64,000 nucleotides of DNA from Alphaproteobacteria bacterium (GTDB taxonomy: Bacteria > Pseudomonadota > Alphaproteobacteria > Micavibrionales > Micavibrionaceae). Numbering within the stretch: position 1 is the first letter of the stretch; each line of letters starts with the position of its first letter. The position numbers were made by a program, and so were the translations under genes. Positions 8,560 through 18,075 of this stretch are shown one piece after another. The notes under the pieces were generated by a model, which had not been told where the DNA came from, searched no databases, and saw nothing but the letters and a program-made list of their open reading frames with translations. The DNA is taken from NCBI GenBank assembly GCA_024279035.1, contig JAJRSA010000031.1, positions 1 to 64,000 of the forward strand, written 5' to 3'.

Positions 8560-9275
8560 ACGGCAATGATCGAGAGTCCAAGAGGGACAGAAATATTTTT
8601 TGTGAGAAAAAAACGTTCAGAGGAAAAGAGAGCTCTTAATATTGTATTGATAAACACGAATTTAGGCATTTTCACATTGCCAGAATCTTTTTTTGGCATA
8701 AGTTTTTTAAGAGAAAGAATAAGCGTTGCAATTGGAAAAAGATATGTATTGTAATAGGAAATAAACGTAACGTCATATCCCGCCTCTGTTAAGAGAAATA
8801 AGAATTCCTGTCGTGTATAGCGGCGCTTATGATGGTTGATGTCATCATGCTTTGACCAAAGACATTGAAAGGCAGGTATTGTAAAGACGGCATGTCCTTT
8901 ATCTGATAATTTGTCTCGGATAGTTTGGAGACTCTCAAAGTCTTCTTCCACATGTTCTATGACATCAAAAGCACCAATAAGGTCGAATGTTTTTTTAAAG
9001 GGAAGCGCGTCGGGGAGGTGGCCATCTTGGATATCACACCCAGACATATTTTGAGCATAGTCTCGCGCAAAGGAATGAGGTTCTATACCAGAGACTGTTC
9101 CAAACTTTTGGAGCATCTCTAAATTTGCGCCTGTTCCACAGCCAACCTCTAGAATTTGTGCTTTTTCAGGAAGAGAAAGTTTTTCTATCAAAGAAGAGAG
9201 AATTACTCGACGTCCCTCATACCACCAATGAGTCTTTTGGATGTCCGCCATATTCTGATAGTAGAAATCTTCCAT
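8544..9275 (-). CDS. Class I SAM-dependent methyltransferase in the glycosylation operon
   Basis: A 243-residue protein with the Rossmann-type SAM motif ILEVGCGTGANLEML (about residues 41-55), the acidic loop motif FDLIGAFDVIEHVEED, and WWYEGRRVILSSLI near the N-terminus, as in the UbiG/COQ5-like methyltransferases often found beside glycosyltransferases. A hydrophobic stretch near the C-terminus (FPIATLILSLKKL) may touch the membrane. The ATG follows directly after the stop of the GT2 gene (TAG-ATG), and its end overlaps gtrA, so it is tightly coupled to both. A role in methylating a sugar or lipid-linked intermediate is an inference from context. Confidence 0.85.
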   Translation of the reverse strand: MEDFYYQNMADIQKTHWWYEGRRVILSSLIEKLSLPEKAQILEVGCGTGANLEMLQKFGTVSGIEPHSFARDYAQNMSGCDIQDGHLPDALPFKKTFDLIGAFDVIEHVEEDFESLQTIRDKLSDKGHAVFTIPAFQCLWSKHDDINHHKRRYTRQEFLFLLTEAGYDVTFISYYNTYLFPIATLILSLKKLMPKKDSGNVKMPKFVFINTILRALFSSERFFLTKNISVPLGLSIIAVCRKK

Positions 9276-10253
9276 CTATTGCTTTTTCCCGTTTTTATAG
9301 AGCCTGCGGATCATATAAAGAGGTCTTTCTTTCGTCTGGATATAGGTGCGTCCAATATATTCACCAATCAATCCAATACAAATCAATTGAAGAGAGCTAA
9401 AAAAAGTAACAATCGTGGCCAAAGACGTCCATCCAGAGATGGTATCCTTAAAGAAATATCCATAGAAGGCATAAGACCCAAGAAGAAAGGCCAGTATAGC
9501 TCCCAAAAGGGCAAAGAGAAGGCTGATTCGTAAAGGACGAATAGAAAAACTGGTAATGGCATCAATTGAGAAGTGAATCAATTTCGCAAAAGAATATTTT
9601 GTAACGCCGGCATATCTGGCATCTCTCTCGTAGAGGAAAGCTTCTTGCTCAAAACCAATCCATGCGATCATGCCTCGAATAAAACGATGTTGCTCAGGCA
9701 TAGAGAGAAGTTTTTCGTGGACACGCTTGGACATGAGGCGAAAATCCCCCACATTTTCAGGAATGGGAATGTCAGAGAGATAGGAGAGTGTTTTATAAAA
9801 GGCTTTGGACGCAAAAATCTTAAACCATGTTTCTCCTTTTCTAATTTTTCGCTGACCATAGATAACGTCAATCCCTGTGCGCGCGCGTTCTAACATGGGA
9901 TGGAGAAGTTCGGGGGGGTCTTGTAAGTCAGCATCAAGAACAAAGATATACTCCCCTGTTGCGAGAGAGAGCCCTGCACTAAGGGCCAGCTGATGTCCAT
10001 GATTACGAGAAAGATCCGCGATAATTAGGTTTTTATCTTTTTTAGAGAGTTGCGTCATAATAGAAAGCGTTTTGTCACTTGATCCATCATTTACGAGAAT
10101 AATCTCATAGCTTTTTACATCTGCTTTCTTGCAGGTGGCATCAAGGCGTTTATGAAGCTCATCAAGGCTCTCTTCTTCATTGTAACAGGGGATAACAATT
10201 GATAAATCCATGGAAATGCTTTTACTCTGTTGGTCTTCTGACATAAAGATCAT
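9276..10253 (-). CDS. GT2 glycosyltransferase, GtrB/DPM1 type
   Basis: A GT-A fold enzyme expected to move a sugar from a nucleotide sugar to a polyprenyl phosphate on the cytoplasmic face. The opening LSIVIPCYNEEESLDEL, the EIILVNDGSSDKTL motif, the DXD-type motif VLDADLQDPPEL and the RGMIAWIGFEQEAF segment are all typical. Two C-terminal membrane segments (about residues 240-262 and 275-300) are the usual anchor of GtrB-like proteins. The length is 325. The first ATG (10253) overlaps the upstream GT-C gene by 32 bases; starts at 10244 or 10211 are also possible and no clear ribosome binding site decides. Confidence 0.92.
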   Translation of the reverse strand: MIFMSEDQQSKSISMDLSIVIPCYNEEESLDELHKRLDATCKKADVKSYEIILVNDGSSDKTLSIMTQLSKKDKNLIIADLSRNHGHQLALSAGLSLATGEYIFVLDADLQDPPELLHPMLERARTGIDVIYGQRKIRKGETWFKIFASKAFYKTLSYLSDIPIPENVGDFRLMSKRVHEKLLSMPEQHRFIRGMIAWIGFEQEAFLYERDARYAGVTKYSFAKLIHFSIDAITSFSIRPLRISLLFALLGAILAFLLGSYAFYGYFFKDTISGWTSLATIVTFFSSLQLICIGLIGEYIGRTYIQTKERPLYMIRRLYKNGKKQ

Positions 10254-11865
10254 AAGTCATAAGATGATCATAATCTAGTCCTGTCCCCTTGAAATAATAT
10301 TTTCGGTCTATGGTTTTTGTGCCAACATACTGATAGTTTTTCCATTCTTTTCTAAAGAGATCGAATTGAGAGTAATGCGCCACAAAATCCAAATCCAAAA
10401 GTTCTGTGTTTGGGTTATTGGTCTCTACTCCATATTTTGTACGGATAATGGCTACAAAATCTGGTTTAAATCTCTGAAAATCTTCTCCGACGAACCCTCC
10501 AAATTTTGAGTTAAGGCTTTGGGCTTGTTCTAGAGATAAGGGTCCTTTTAAGGGGAGCCCTCGTCTGGATTGTTCTAATGTAGAGAGAATACTTGGCAGA
10601 AACCAGTGGGAGGCAAAGCGTGAGGTATAAACTGTATCCGTATAATGAAAGCTCGCAAAAACGCCATCCACAGCCTCGTGAAAAATATAAGCGGCGCATT
10701 GTTTTTCAGCAGGACAATATGTTTTAAACCATTGTGCAAAGGGAAGCTCTCTAATTTTTTCGCGGTCAGGAAAATTAAAATTAAGGGGATAGAGTGTGCA
10801 GAGGGCAATGAGGAGAGGGAGAGCAACAGAGACAAAAAGTGCCCTTTTTTCTTTGAGAAAGGGAGTCAGTGTATAAAAAAGATAGAGAGAAAAACTAATC
10901 ATAAAAAAGATTGAGGCAGGAATAAGTTGGTACATCAACCCTTTTGTTTGTGCCATAAAAGAAAGGAGAGAGAAAAATGTGAGCCCTCCGAAGAAATACA
11001 GAGCATTGATTTTTACCTTAATTCTCTCATTAATTGAGGTAAGGGCTATCATGACAAGAAGGAGAACCAAAAAGATAGCAGGTAGAATAAACAAAAACCC
11101 ACGGTATAGGACTTTGGACGCATAGAGGGTAAGGATATCAGGAAGCAGAGCCAGATAGTCTTTAAAAAGGGTCAGGAGCAAAAGAACATAAAACAGTGTC
11201 CCCACGCTCATTACTATAAAATCCAGATCTTTGAGAGGGGCGAATAAATGCCGCCGTTTCCATGCTCTATGAAGAAAAAGAGCCGCAGGCACCAATCCAA
11301 AGTGAGGTTTTATCAGAATAAGGAGAATACCAAGTCCGGCTGTGACAATGGTGAGGCATTTACCGATCTCTTTGTCTTGTGTTTTGAAGCAGATCAGGAG
11401 AGACAAAGGCATCAAGCCAAGTAGAACAAAGTGCTCTCGTTCCCCATAGTCATTTACTGTTATAAAAAGATTGGCAAGGATATACATACTTACAATAAGA
11501 AGATTCTCGTAGGATCTATCTCTTTGCCTGCTTAATAACCGTACGACAAGAAAAGCAGATACAAAAATACAAAAAGAAATATAAAGAAAGCTTGAATCAT
11601 GGATGTCCAACCCTGTGAGGTCTCTGATCCAAATCACGGGCGTATAGATCAGAATGCTCAATGGAGGGTTGGTTTCGTAAATATCAAGCCCAATTTGTCC
11701 TCCCTGAAGAAGGCGCTCGGCAAATATGAGCAAGACTCCCATATTTTCATTCATGGCTTGAGGATAAGCGTACGAAAACCAGAAGGCGATAATCGTGCCT
11801 ACAAACGTTAAAAAAGTGATAAAAAATATTTTGTCATCAAGCTCTTTAAGGAGAAGGCTTGTCAT
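10222..11865 (-). CDS. Integral-membrane GT-C type glycosyltransferase
   Basis: A 547-residue membrane protein with about ten to twelve hydrophobic segments and a soluble C-terminal domain of about 170 residues. The loop after the first segment carries DIYETNPPLS, similar to the acidic motif (often E/D..NPP) that binds polyprenyl-phosphate sugars in GT-C enzymes. This suggests it transfers a sugar from the lipid carrier outside the cytoplasm, as the serotype-specific member of a gtr-like set. The acceptor is unknown. A frameshifted paralogue lies at 18076-19598 and shares NPPxSxxIYxPVIWIxDL. The gene starts seven bases after clpX and overlaps the next gene. Confidence 0.75.
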   Translation of the reverse strand: MTSLLLKELDDKIFFITFLTFVGTIIAFWFSYAYPQAMNENMGVLLIFAERLLQGGQIGLDIYETNPPLSILIYTPVIWIRDLTGLDIHDSSFLYISFCIFVSAFLVVRLLSRQRDRSYENLLIVSMYILANLFITVNDYGEREHFVLLGLMPLSLLICFKTQDKEIGKCLTIVTAGLGILLILIKPHFGLVPAALFLHRAWKRRHLFAPLKDLDFIVMSVGTLFYVLLLLTLFKDYLALLPDILTLYASKVLYRGFLFILPAIFLVLLLVMIALTSINERIKVKINALYFFGGLTFFSLLSFMAQTKGLMYQLIPASIFFMISFSLYLFYTLTPFLKEKRALFVSVALPLLIALCTLYPLNFNFPDREKIRELPFAQWFKTYCPAEKQCAAYIFHEAVDGVFASFHYTDTVYTSRFASHWFLPSILSTLEQSRRGLPLKGPLSLEQAQSLNSKFGGFVGEDFQRFKPDFVAIIRTKYGVETNNPNTELLDLDFVAHYSQFDLFRKEWKNYQYVGTKTIDRKYYFKGTGLDYDHLMTYDLYVRRPTE

Positions 11866-11871
11866 GAGACT

Positions 11872-13167
11872 CTATGCTTCTTTTTTTGCAGCCTTTTTAG
11901 ACTCTGATTTTTTAGCAGGTTTTTTCTTTTCTTTTTCGCGGACAAGAAGAGGCTGTTTTTTGTTCTTGACTGTATCCTCACTGACGATGACTTCTGTGAC
12001 ATCATCTTGATCAGGAAGATCATACATCGTGTCGAGAAGAAGGTTTTCCAAGATAGAACGGAGTCCGCGTGCCCCTGTTTCACGGGCAATGGCATCGGTT
12101 GCGATGGCTTTGAGCGCATCTTCCGTAAAGGTTAGTTTTTTGTCTTCCAGAGCAAAGAGTTTCTTATATTGTTTGCACAATGCATTCTTAGGCTCTGTTA
12201 AAATTTCGACCAAGGCCTCTTCATCAAGGTCTTCAAGGGTTGCCACAACAGGAAGACGTCCAATAAATTCAGGAATAAGTCCAAATTTCAAAAGATCTTC
12301 TGTTTCTAAATCTTGGAGGGCTTCTCCGACCTTTTTGTCTTCTCCACTGTCAACATTCGCACCAAATCCAATCCCTGTTTTAGAGTTTCGTGCAGAAATC
12401 ACTTTATCAATCCCTGCAAAAGCTCCCCCACAGACAAAGAGAATATTGGTTGTGTCTACTTGCAAAAATTCTTGTTGTGGATGCTTGCGCCCGCCTTGAG
12501 GGGGAACACTGGCAATTGTGCCTTCCATCATCTTAAGAAGTGCTTGTTGAACCCCTTCTCCAGAGACATCGCGTGTAATAGACGGGTTGTCAGATTTTTT
12601 ACTGATTTTGTCGATTTCATCGATATAGACAATCCCTTTCTGGGCACGATCGACATTGTAATCACAATTTTGGAGGAGTTTGAGAATAATATTCTCCACA
12701 TCTTCCCCTACATAGCCTGCTTCGGTCAATGTTGTGGCATCCGCCATTGTAAAGGGAACATCCAAAACACGGGCAAGTGTTTGCGCCAGAAGCGTTTTCC
12801 CGCACCCTGTTGGACCAAGAATAAGAATGTTAGATTTTTGCAACTCAATATCAGAGCCTTTTTGCCCATGCTCCAGACGTTTATAATGGTTGTGGACGGC
12901 CACCGCTAAAACACGTTTGGCTTGATTTTGTCCAATGACGTATTCATCGAGGAAGCCTTTAATCTCACTCGGTGTAGGGACTTTGTCATCACTGCTGACG
13001 AGATTGCTTTTGTCTTCTTCTTGAATAATGTCCATGCACAGCTCAACACATTCATTACAAATGAAGACATTAGGCCCAGCAATAAGCTTGCGGACCTCAT
13101 GCTGACTCTTGCCACAAAAGGAGCAGTAAAGGGTGTTTTTGCTATCTGAATTTTCTGATTTACTCAT
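11872..13167 (-). CDS. clpX: ClpX, ATP-binding subunit of the ClpXP protease
   Basis: ClpX unfolds tagged proteins and feeds them to ClpP. The N-terminal zinc-binding domain has C15, C18, C37 and C40. Walker A is [16 protein letters not shown], Walker B is [10 protein letters not shown], and the [28 protein letters not shown] and [11 protein letters not shown] segments are characteristic. The length of 431 is normal; the last 25 residues are a lysine- and alanine-rich tail. clpP is not next to it here. A glycosylation operon begins seven bases downstream and could be read through from clpX. Confidence 0.98.
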   Translation of the reverse strand: MSKSENSDSKNTLYCSFCGKSQHEVRKLIAGPNVFICNECVELCMDIIQEEDKSNLVSSDDKVPTPSEIKGFLDEYVIGQNQAKRVLAVAVHNHYKRLEHGQKGSDIELQKSNILILGPTGCGKTLLAQTLARVLDVPFTMADATTLTEAGYVGEDVENIILKLLQNCDYNVDRAQKGIVYIDEIDKISKKSDNPSITRDVSGEGVQQALLKMMEGTIASVPPQGGRKHPQQEFLQVDTTNILFVCGGAFAGIDKVISARNSKTGIGFGANVDSGEDKKVGEALQDLETEDLLKFGLIPEFIGRLPVVATLEDLDEEALVEILTEPKNALCKQYKKLFALEDKKLTFTEDALKAIATDAIARETGARGLRSILENLLLDTMYDLPDQDDVTEVIVSEDTVKNKKQPLLVREKEKKKPAKKSESKKAAKKEA

Positions 13168-13257
13168 CGGACGATTTGCCTTTGGACGATTTGATTCTAA
13201 TACTTAGGACACTTTGCCAGTCACAGAGATGCCTTTCAAGGCTTTTTTGCGTTTTAC

Positions 13258-13461
13258 CTAGAGCATTCGATCTGGAATAGACTCTGCCATGTCCCATAGC
13301 GCCCAGAATTGTTTTTTATAGGTTTCGACAATGGAGTGGTTTTGAATAAGAATAATACGCACATAATCCCCCCAGACAATTGTGGCGCATTTATCTCCAT
13401 AGAGGGTCTGATCTGGCAAGACTCTACACGTGGAGAGCTTATCTTCTCTTGATGCCTCTTC
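13258..13461 (-). pseudogene. C-terminal remnant of a TrmB-like regulator or similar protein
   Basis: The minus strand is open for 67 codons up to a TAG at 13258-13260, with an in-frame stop at 13462-13464 and no good start codon. The translated segment reads like a protein tail: QTLYGDKCATIVWGDYVRII, then IQNHSIVETYKKQFWALW. The pattern (YGDK.A.I.W ... I.N..I..TY...F..LW) resembles the effector-domain end of TrmB-type regulators. Any upstream part has been replaced by sufE sequence on the other strand. It is most likely a decayed gene end. The family assignment rests on this pattern only. Confidence 0.4.
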
Positions 13462-13499
13462 CTAAATCGTCTATCACCATCCTCACGATGGAGACGCAT

Positions 13500-13886
13500 A
13501 TGACCTTAGACGAATTGGAAGAAAACTTTGCCTTTTTTGAAGACTGGGAAGGGAAATATAGCTATTTGATTGATCTGGGAAAAAAAATTGAGCCACTTGA
13601 GTACATCTATAAAGTAGATATCTATAAGGTGAAGGGCTGTACCTCCAATGTCTGGCTTGTCCCCGAGACAAGAGAGGAACACCTCTTTTTCAAATGTGAT
13701 AGTGATGCCTTGATTGTCAAAGGGCTTTTGAAGATTTTGCTGTGCGCCTATCATGGAAAAACAAAAGAAGAGATTACACAAGTTGATATCCATGCGACCT
13801 TCACCCGCCTCGGCCTCGATCAACATCTCAGCCCCAATCGCCGCAATGGCTTTTTTTCTATGGTTGAACGGATTCAGCGGGCGTAA
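13500..13886 (+). CDS. sufE: SufE, sulfur acceptor for cysteine desulfurase
   Basis: SufE takes persulfide sulfur from SufS and stimulates iron-sulfur cluster assembly. The N-terminus MTLDELEENFAFFEDWEGKY is typical, and the catalytic cysteine is C47 in YKVKGCTSNVWLV. The length is 128, slightly short of the usual 135-140. Although the frame opens at 13380, I choose the ATG at 13500 because ATGGAGA stands at ribosome-binding distance and the family begins there. The last 29 bases overlap, tail to tail, the secreted gene on the opposite strand. No other suf genes are in the window. Confidence 0.92.
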   Translation: MTLDELEENFAFFEDWEGKYSYLIDLGKKIEPLEYIYKVDIYKVKGCTSNVWLVPETREEHLFFKCDSDALIVKGLLKILLCAYHGKTKEEITQVDIHATFTRLGLDQHLSPNRRNGFFSMVERIQRA

Positions 13887-14478
13887 TAGTCCCTTCTTTC
13901 TTCTTAAAAGATTGTAAAACAGCGACAAGAATTTTATCGGCTTCTGGATATTCTGGACCTGTGACCTCAGCCTCAAGCGTAAAAACAGAGGTGTCAGAGA
14001 CCCATACTTGGTAGATATAAATACCTTGATCAGGTGTGTCTTCGCGCGATCCAGCAAGCGTGCCTATGCGGAGGCGTTCTTCTGGAAGGGCTTTCGAGGT
14101 TTTAGAGTGTCTTTTAATGCCTTCTTTTTGTTCTATCGTCGCAAGATCCTTATCAATAGAGTCTTCAGAAATGAGGTTACGGATGTCTTTGGTAATTTCT
14201 TTACAGTTGGCGGTAATACGAACAGATTTATCAATGCCAAAGACTTTTAGAAAAGACAATGATGTGGCTTTGAGGTCGCCTGTCTCTGGAGAAGATATAT
14301 CTTCTATTGTCGGTTCACTCGGAAACCCGATTTGAAAAGCACAAAAAGTCTCCTCATAGAGATAATTTAGATCAGGTAGAAGATAAGATTGCTCTCCATT
14401 CAAAGAGTCGGCATGAAGGAGGGAGGGAGCGCCCAAGAAAAGACAAAAAGAGAGAAGTCTAAGATAATGTCCAATCAT
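13858..14478 (-). CDS. Secreted protein of unknown function
   Basis: I do not recognise the family. Starting at the ATG at 14478, the 206-residue product begins with a good Sec signal peptide (MIGHYLRLLSFCLFLGAPSL, probable cleavage after LLHA), so it should be periplasmic. The mature part is mixed, with a single cysteine pair (C47 region and NCKEI) and no known motif. The frame is open to 14562, but the extra residues are a shadow of hisS; with the chosen start it overlaps the end of hisS by 20 bases, suggesting coupled translation. Its tail overlaps the sufE tail by 29 bases on the other strand. Confidence 0.65.
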   Translation of the reverse strand: MIGHYLRLLSFCLFLGAPSLLHADSLNGEQSYLLPDLNYLYEETFCAFQIGFPSEPTIEDISSPETGDLKATSLSFLKVFGIDKSVRITANCKEITKDIRNLISEDSIDKDLATIEQKEGIKRHSKTSKALPEERLRIGTLAGSREDTPDQGIYIYQVWVSDTSVFTLEAEVTGPEYPEADKILVAVLQSFKKKEGTITPAESVQP

Positions 14479-15769
14479 TTGGGTTGGCCTCGCTTTGTGT
14501 TTTTGTGTCCATATTTTTAACCTCGTGCGGTTGCCCCTCTTCACAAGGAGGAAACCAGACATAGGGTATCAATTTTTTCTCGGCATAGGAAAGCTGTTTT
14601 TTAATTTTTTGAGGCGCATGGTACATTTCGACTTTATATCCTTGGTCTCGGAGGATACGTGCTGTTTGTGAGGCCGTATCTCTGGACTCTTCGCTGGGGA
14701 GCACCATCAAAATATCCGCAGGTGATTTTTTACCTTCTTTGATATATCCATTATTTTTAAGGACATCAAACAGGCGTGTAAACCCAATGGATATTCCAAC
14801 TCCAGGGAGGTGTTTATTGATAAACCCGCCTGCGAGATCATCATAGCGTCCCCCAGAGCAAATCGAGCTTGTGAATTCAGGAATATCAAGCAAGCGAGTT
14901 TCATAGACGGTGCCCGTGTAATAATCCAAGCCTCGGACAATAGAAAGATCTGCTTTGACGGCATGAGCGGGGAGATGTTTTAAATTATTCATGACAAAGA
15001 TAAGCTCATCGACCCCCTCTTGCATCTCCATATTCAACACATTGATTTTGGAGAGCTCTTGCGCCTGAATCAAATCAAGAATAGTCATGATTTGTCCTTT
15101 ACTTAGATTTAGTTCTTCAATCAATATCTTAGAAACATTTTCTATACCAATTTTATCGAGTTTATCAATCGTACGTGTGATAGAAACTGTATCTGTAACC
15201 TCAAGCGCAGAGAGAAGTCCCAAGAGAATCTTACGATTGCTAATCCGAATCTGAAATTTTCCAATGTTTAAGCCGTCAAGCGCCTCGTAAATAACAGCAG
15301 GCATTTCTGCGTCAAAATGAAGAGGCAGGGAGTCCACATTGATCACATCAATATCACATTGATAAAATTCGCGCGCTCGCCCCAGTTGAGGCCGTTCTCC
15401 ACGCCAGACTTTTTGCATCTGATAGCGTTTAAACGGAAACACAAGATCATTGAAGTTGAGGGCTGTGTAACGGGCGAGGGGGACGGTTTGGTCAAAATGC
15501 AACCCTAAGCGCGCCCCTTTGTCCTCGTTAGGATCCGCTTGGAGACGTGTGAGTGTATAGATCTCTTTGTCCGTTTCCCCTTTGGCCGTTAAGACATCAA
15601 TCTCTTCCACCGCAGAGGTTTCAATGGAACAAAACCCATAGCTCTCAAAGACAGACCGAATATGATCCATCCATTGTTGCTCTATGGCACGATACTCAGG
15701 CAACCACTCTGGAAACCCACTAATCGATTTCGGCTTGTATATTTTCTTTTTTGATGTGCCTGTCTTCAT
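14459..15769 (-). CDS. hisS: Histidyl-tRNA synthetase
   Basis: A class II synthetase of 436 residues that charges tRNA-His. The motif 2 region RYQMQKVWRGERPQLGRAR continues as EFYQCDIDVI. The HisRS-specific motifs are RGLDYYTGTVYE and CSGGRYDDL. The C-terminal domain (about residues 340-430) is the anticodon-binding Rossmann-like fold (DILMVLPSEE; ILRDQGYKVEMYHAP). The form with FYQCDIDV is common in alphaproteobacteria. It overlaps the downstream secreted gene by 20 bases. I see no second copy in the window. Confidence 0.96.
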   Translation of the reverse strand: MKTGTSKKKIYKPKSISGFPEWLPEYRAIEQQWMDHIRSVFESYGFCSIETSAVEEIDVLTAKGETDKEIYTLTRLQADPNEDKGARLGLHFDQTVPLARYTALNFNDLVFPFKRYQMQKVWRGERPQLGRAREFYQCDIDVINVDSLPLHFDAEMPAVIYEALDGLNIGKFQIRISNRKILLGLLSALEVTDTVSITRTIDKLDKIGIENVSKILIEELNLSKGQIMTILDLIQAQELSKINVLNMEMQEGVDELIFVMNNLKHLPAHAVKADLSIVRGLDYYTGTVYETRLLDIPEFTSSICSGGRYDDLAGGFINKHLPGVGISIGFTRLFDVLKNNGYIKEGKKSPADILMVLPSEESRDTASQTARILRDQGYKVEMYHAPQKIKKQLSYAEKKLIPYVWFPPCEEGQPHEVKNMDTKTQSEANPNDWTLS

Positions 15770-15814
15770 TAGAAATGCAGACTATCGATACAGATACACA
15801 AGTGCAAGGGGTAT

Positions 15815-16165
15815 TTAGGTTGCAACAGGGACTGGTTCAGCGACACTTATAATATCTTCTATAAGAGAGGTAACGCATTCGGTTAGTGTTTGTTTGTGAG
15901 AGGTTTGATCTTCAATAGGAGCCTGTACAACATCCTCAAAAGGTTTGCTTAAGAAAGGTGTGACTCTTTGAGCTTCTGTCTCTGGATAGTGATTCTCGAA
16001 GAAAGAGATCACGCGTGGATTGTCATTTATTTGTACAAAGCGATTATTTGGTTGATCTATTGTTATACCTGCTTGCCGAACAGAGTAAGAAAAGTGTGTA
16101 AGCATTGACTCTATCTCTGTTTTACTTTTATTTCCAACATATAGCCTTATCTCTTTATTGCTCAT
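15815..16165 (-). CDS. Orphan protein, 116 residues
   Basis: I do not recognise this protein. It has no signal peptide or membrane segment. The first 70 residues look folded (EIRLYVGNKSKTEIESMLTH, then IDQPNNRFVQINDNPRVISF), while the last 40 are acidic, alternate P, V, T and E, and are probably flexible. It lies between hisS and cobT with gaps of 45 and about 110 bases, so it may be a separate transcript. Codon use looks like that of its neighbours. Confidence 0.55.
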   Translation of the reverse strand: MSNKEIRLYVGNKSKTEIESMLTHFSYSVRQAGITIDQPNNRFVQINDNPRVISFFENHYPETEAQRVTPFLSKPFEDVVQAPIEDQTSHKQTLTECVTSLIEDIISVAEPVPVAT

Positions 16166-16278
16166 TTATATATCTTATTGTAATTTTGTTTCATGATATT
16201 AGTAGAAGATAATTTTTTCTTACTAAAATTGCAAGAGAAAATGATGCATTTTAGGAATTTGTTTTTTTACATAGCTTT

Positions 16279-18072
16279 TTATACCGTAAAAACACGCTCT
16301 AACTGTTCAATAAGCGCTTGCCCAAGCTCATTGGCATCCGTGATGGCGATTGAGTTTTTATAGATTCGAGTGACGTCATGGCCTATCCCGATGGCGGTGA
16401 GTTCAATGTCGGAGTGTTTTTCTAGCCAATAGATCACGGATTTTAAATCATGCTCTAAAATATGGGAGGGGTTCACAGAAAGCGTCGAATCATCAACGGG
16501 CGCGCCGTCAGAAATAACCATCAATATTTTGCGCTCTTCTGGACGTTGAGACAGGCGTTGATACGCCCAGACAAGAGCTTCTCCATCAATATTTTCTTTC
16601 AAAAGCCCTTCTTTGAGCATCAAGCCTAAATTTTTGCGTGTGCGTCGCCACGGCAGATCCGCAGGCTTATAGATGATATGGCGCAGATCATTCAAGCGTC
16701 CGGGGTTTTTGGGGCGTCCTTTTTCAAGCCAAAGCTCTCGTGATTTTCCGCCCTTCCAGCCTCGTGTGGTAAAGCCCAAGATCTCAACTTTGATCTGACA
16801 GCGTTCCAAGGTGCGAGAGAGAATATCAGCACATAACGCTGCAATGGTAATCGGACGCCCGCGCATAGATCCTGAATTATCCAGTAAAATTGTCACCAAT
16901 GTATCTCGAAAAGGAATTTCTTGCTCTTGCTTAAAGCTCAAAGGAATGGATGGATTGGCCACAATGCGCGCCAAACGTCCAGAATCAAGCACCCCTTCCT
17001 CTAAATCAAATGTCCAACTCCGTTGTTGTTTGGACAAGAGCTTGCGTTGCAAGCGATTGGCTAATTTAGAGACAATCGTTTGAAATCCTGTGAGCTGTTG
17101 ATCAAGAAGCGCGCGCAAACGATCTAACTCATACGGATCAGCCAGCTCTTCGGCGGGGACAATCTCATCAAATTCATCCGTATAAACTGTATATGTTGTT
17201 TTTAATCCCTCTTTACGTGGAGCCTGAGGTGTCTGTTGAGAGTCTATTGCTGTCTCTCCTAACTCAAAGGGATCTTCTCTCGTGTCTAACTCCTCTGTGC
17301 CTGCTTGTGTTGTCTCGTCACCTTGCTCGTCAAGAGGCGTGGTGTCCTCTTCTGGAGTACAGGGCTCTTCTTGTGTTTTTTGAGATTCTTGGTCTGGCGC
17401 GGAAGGGGAATCTTGTGGTGTGCTCTCTCCTTCAGGAGGCTCCATGGGGTCACCAAGATCAATATCAAATTCAAGCTGTTTCAAAAGAGAAAGCGTTTCT
17501 TTTGAAAAGACAGATTGAGTGTCTATATGTTGAAATAAATCAGAAAGCCCCTTTTCCCCAATATGAGACTCAATCCATGGACGGTGTTCTTCAACAATAT
17601 CATGGAGATGGTCGGGGAGGGGAGAAGCGTTAAAAGTTTGTCGCGCCATGGCATAGAGCGCCGTACTGATATGGTTATTCATGCCCTCCTGCACAGCGAT
17701 TTCAAGAGACGCATCCAGATTTTGTTGTATCCCTTTATACTCTCTTATCCCCAAAGCCTCACACCGTGCCCGTTCCAATCCAGACAAGATTGCAATCGCA
17801 TCATATTCGGACGGAAGATGTTGTCTATAAATCTCTTGGTCATGATTGAGGAGAAGGAGAGCTTGGAGATCCGCAGCCCCTCGTAGACCAGCCACATCCT
17901 CCTCATCAAAATCATCCTCAAGGTGAGGAAGGTGAGTTGCCTCCTTGTCAAAATGAGTAAGATGAGAGAAGGGCAGAGACATACTTTCTTGGTCAAATGT
18001 AATCTGTGTATCCTTTGATTTGGCAATGGCTTTGAGCGTAGAAGAAAGCGCTTCTTTAAAAGGGTTGTTCAT
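16279..18072 (-). CDS. cobT: CobT-like cobaltochelatase subunit (VWA domain)
   Basis: CobT pairs with the AAA+ protein CobS; together with CobN they insert cobalt in aerobic cobalamin synthesis. The 597-residue protein shows the family layout: a helical N-terminal region, a long acidic low-complexity linker (about residues 210-290, rich in E, D, P and T), and a C-terminal von Willebrand A domain with the MIDAS motif [12 protein letters not shown] (about 395-406) plus [12 protein letters not shown]. cobS lies upstream on the same strand but is separated by a broken membrane-protein gene. No cobN is in the window, and CobS/CobT-like pairs also occur in bacteria that make no cobalamin, so the role is uncertain. 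Confidence 0.85.
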   Translation of the reverse strand: MNNPFKEALSSTLKAIAKSKDTQITFDQESMSLPFSHLTHFDKEATHLPHLEDDFDEEDVAGLRGAADLQALLLLNHDQEIYRQHLPSEYDAIAILSGLERARCEALGIREYKGIQQNLDASLEIAVQEGMNNHISTALYAMARQTFNASPLPDHLHDIVEEHRPWIESHIGEKGLSDLFQHIDTQSVFSKETLSLLKQLEFDIDLGDPMEPPEGESTPQDSPSAPDQESQKTQEEPCTPEEDTTPLDEQGDETTQAGTEELDTREDPFELGETAIDSQQTPQAPRKEGLKTTYTVYTDEFDEIVPAEELADPYELDRLRALLDQQLTGFQTIVSKLANRLQRKLLSKQQRSWTFDLEEGVLDSGRLARIVANPSIPLSFKQEQEIPFRDTLVTILLDNSGSMRGRPITIAALCADILSRTLERCQIKVEILGFTTRGWKGGKSRELWLEKGRPKNPGRLNDLRHIIYKPADLPWRRTRKNLGLMLKEGLLKENIDGEALVWAYQRLSQRPEERKILMVISDGAPVDDSTLSVNPSHILEHDLKSVIYWLEKHSDIELTAIGIGHDVTRIYKNSIAITDANELGQALIEQLERVFTV

Positions 18073-18075
18073 GGG

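Noticed and set aside
13254-13499. 81-residue minus-strand frame before sufE
   Set aside because: Its translation is rich in R and S with no protein-like pattern. The other minus-strand frame in the same place reads as a protein tail.
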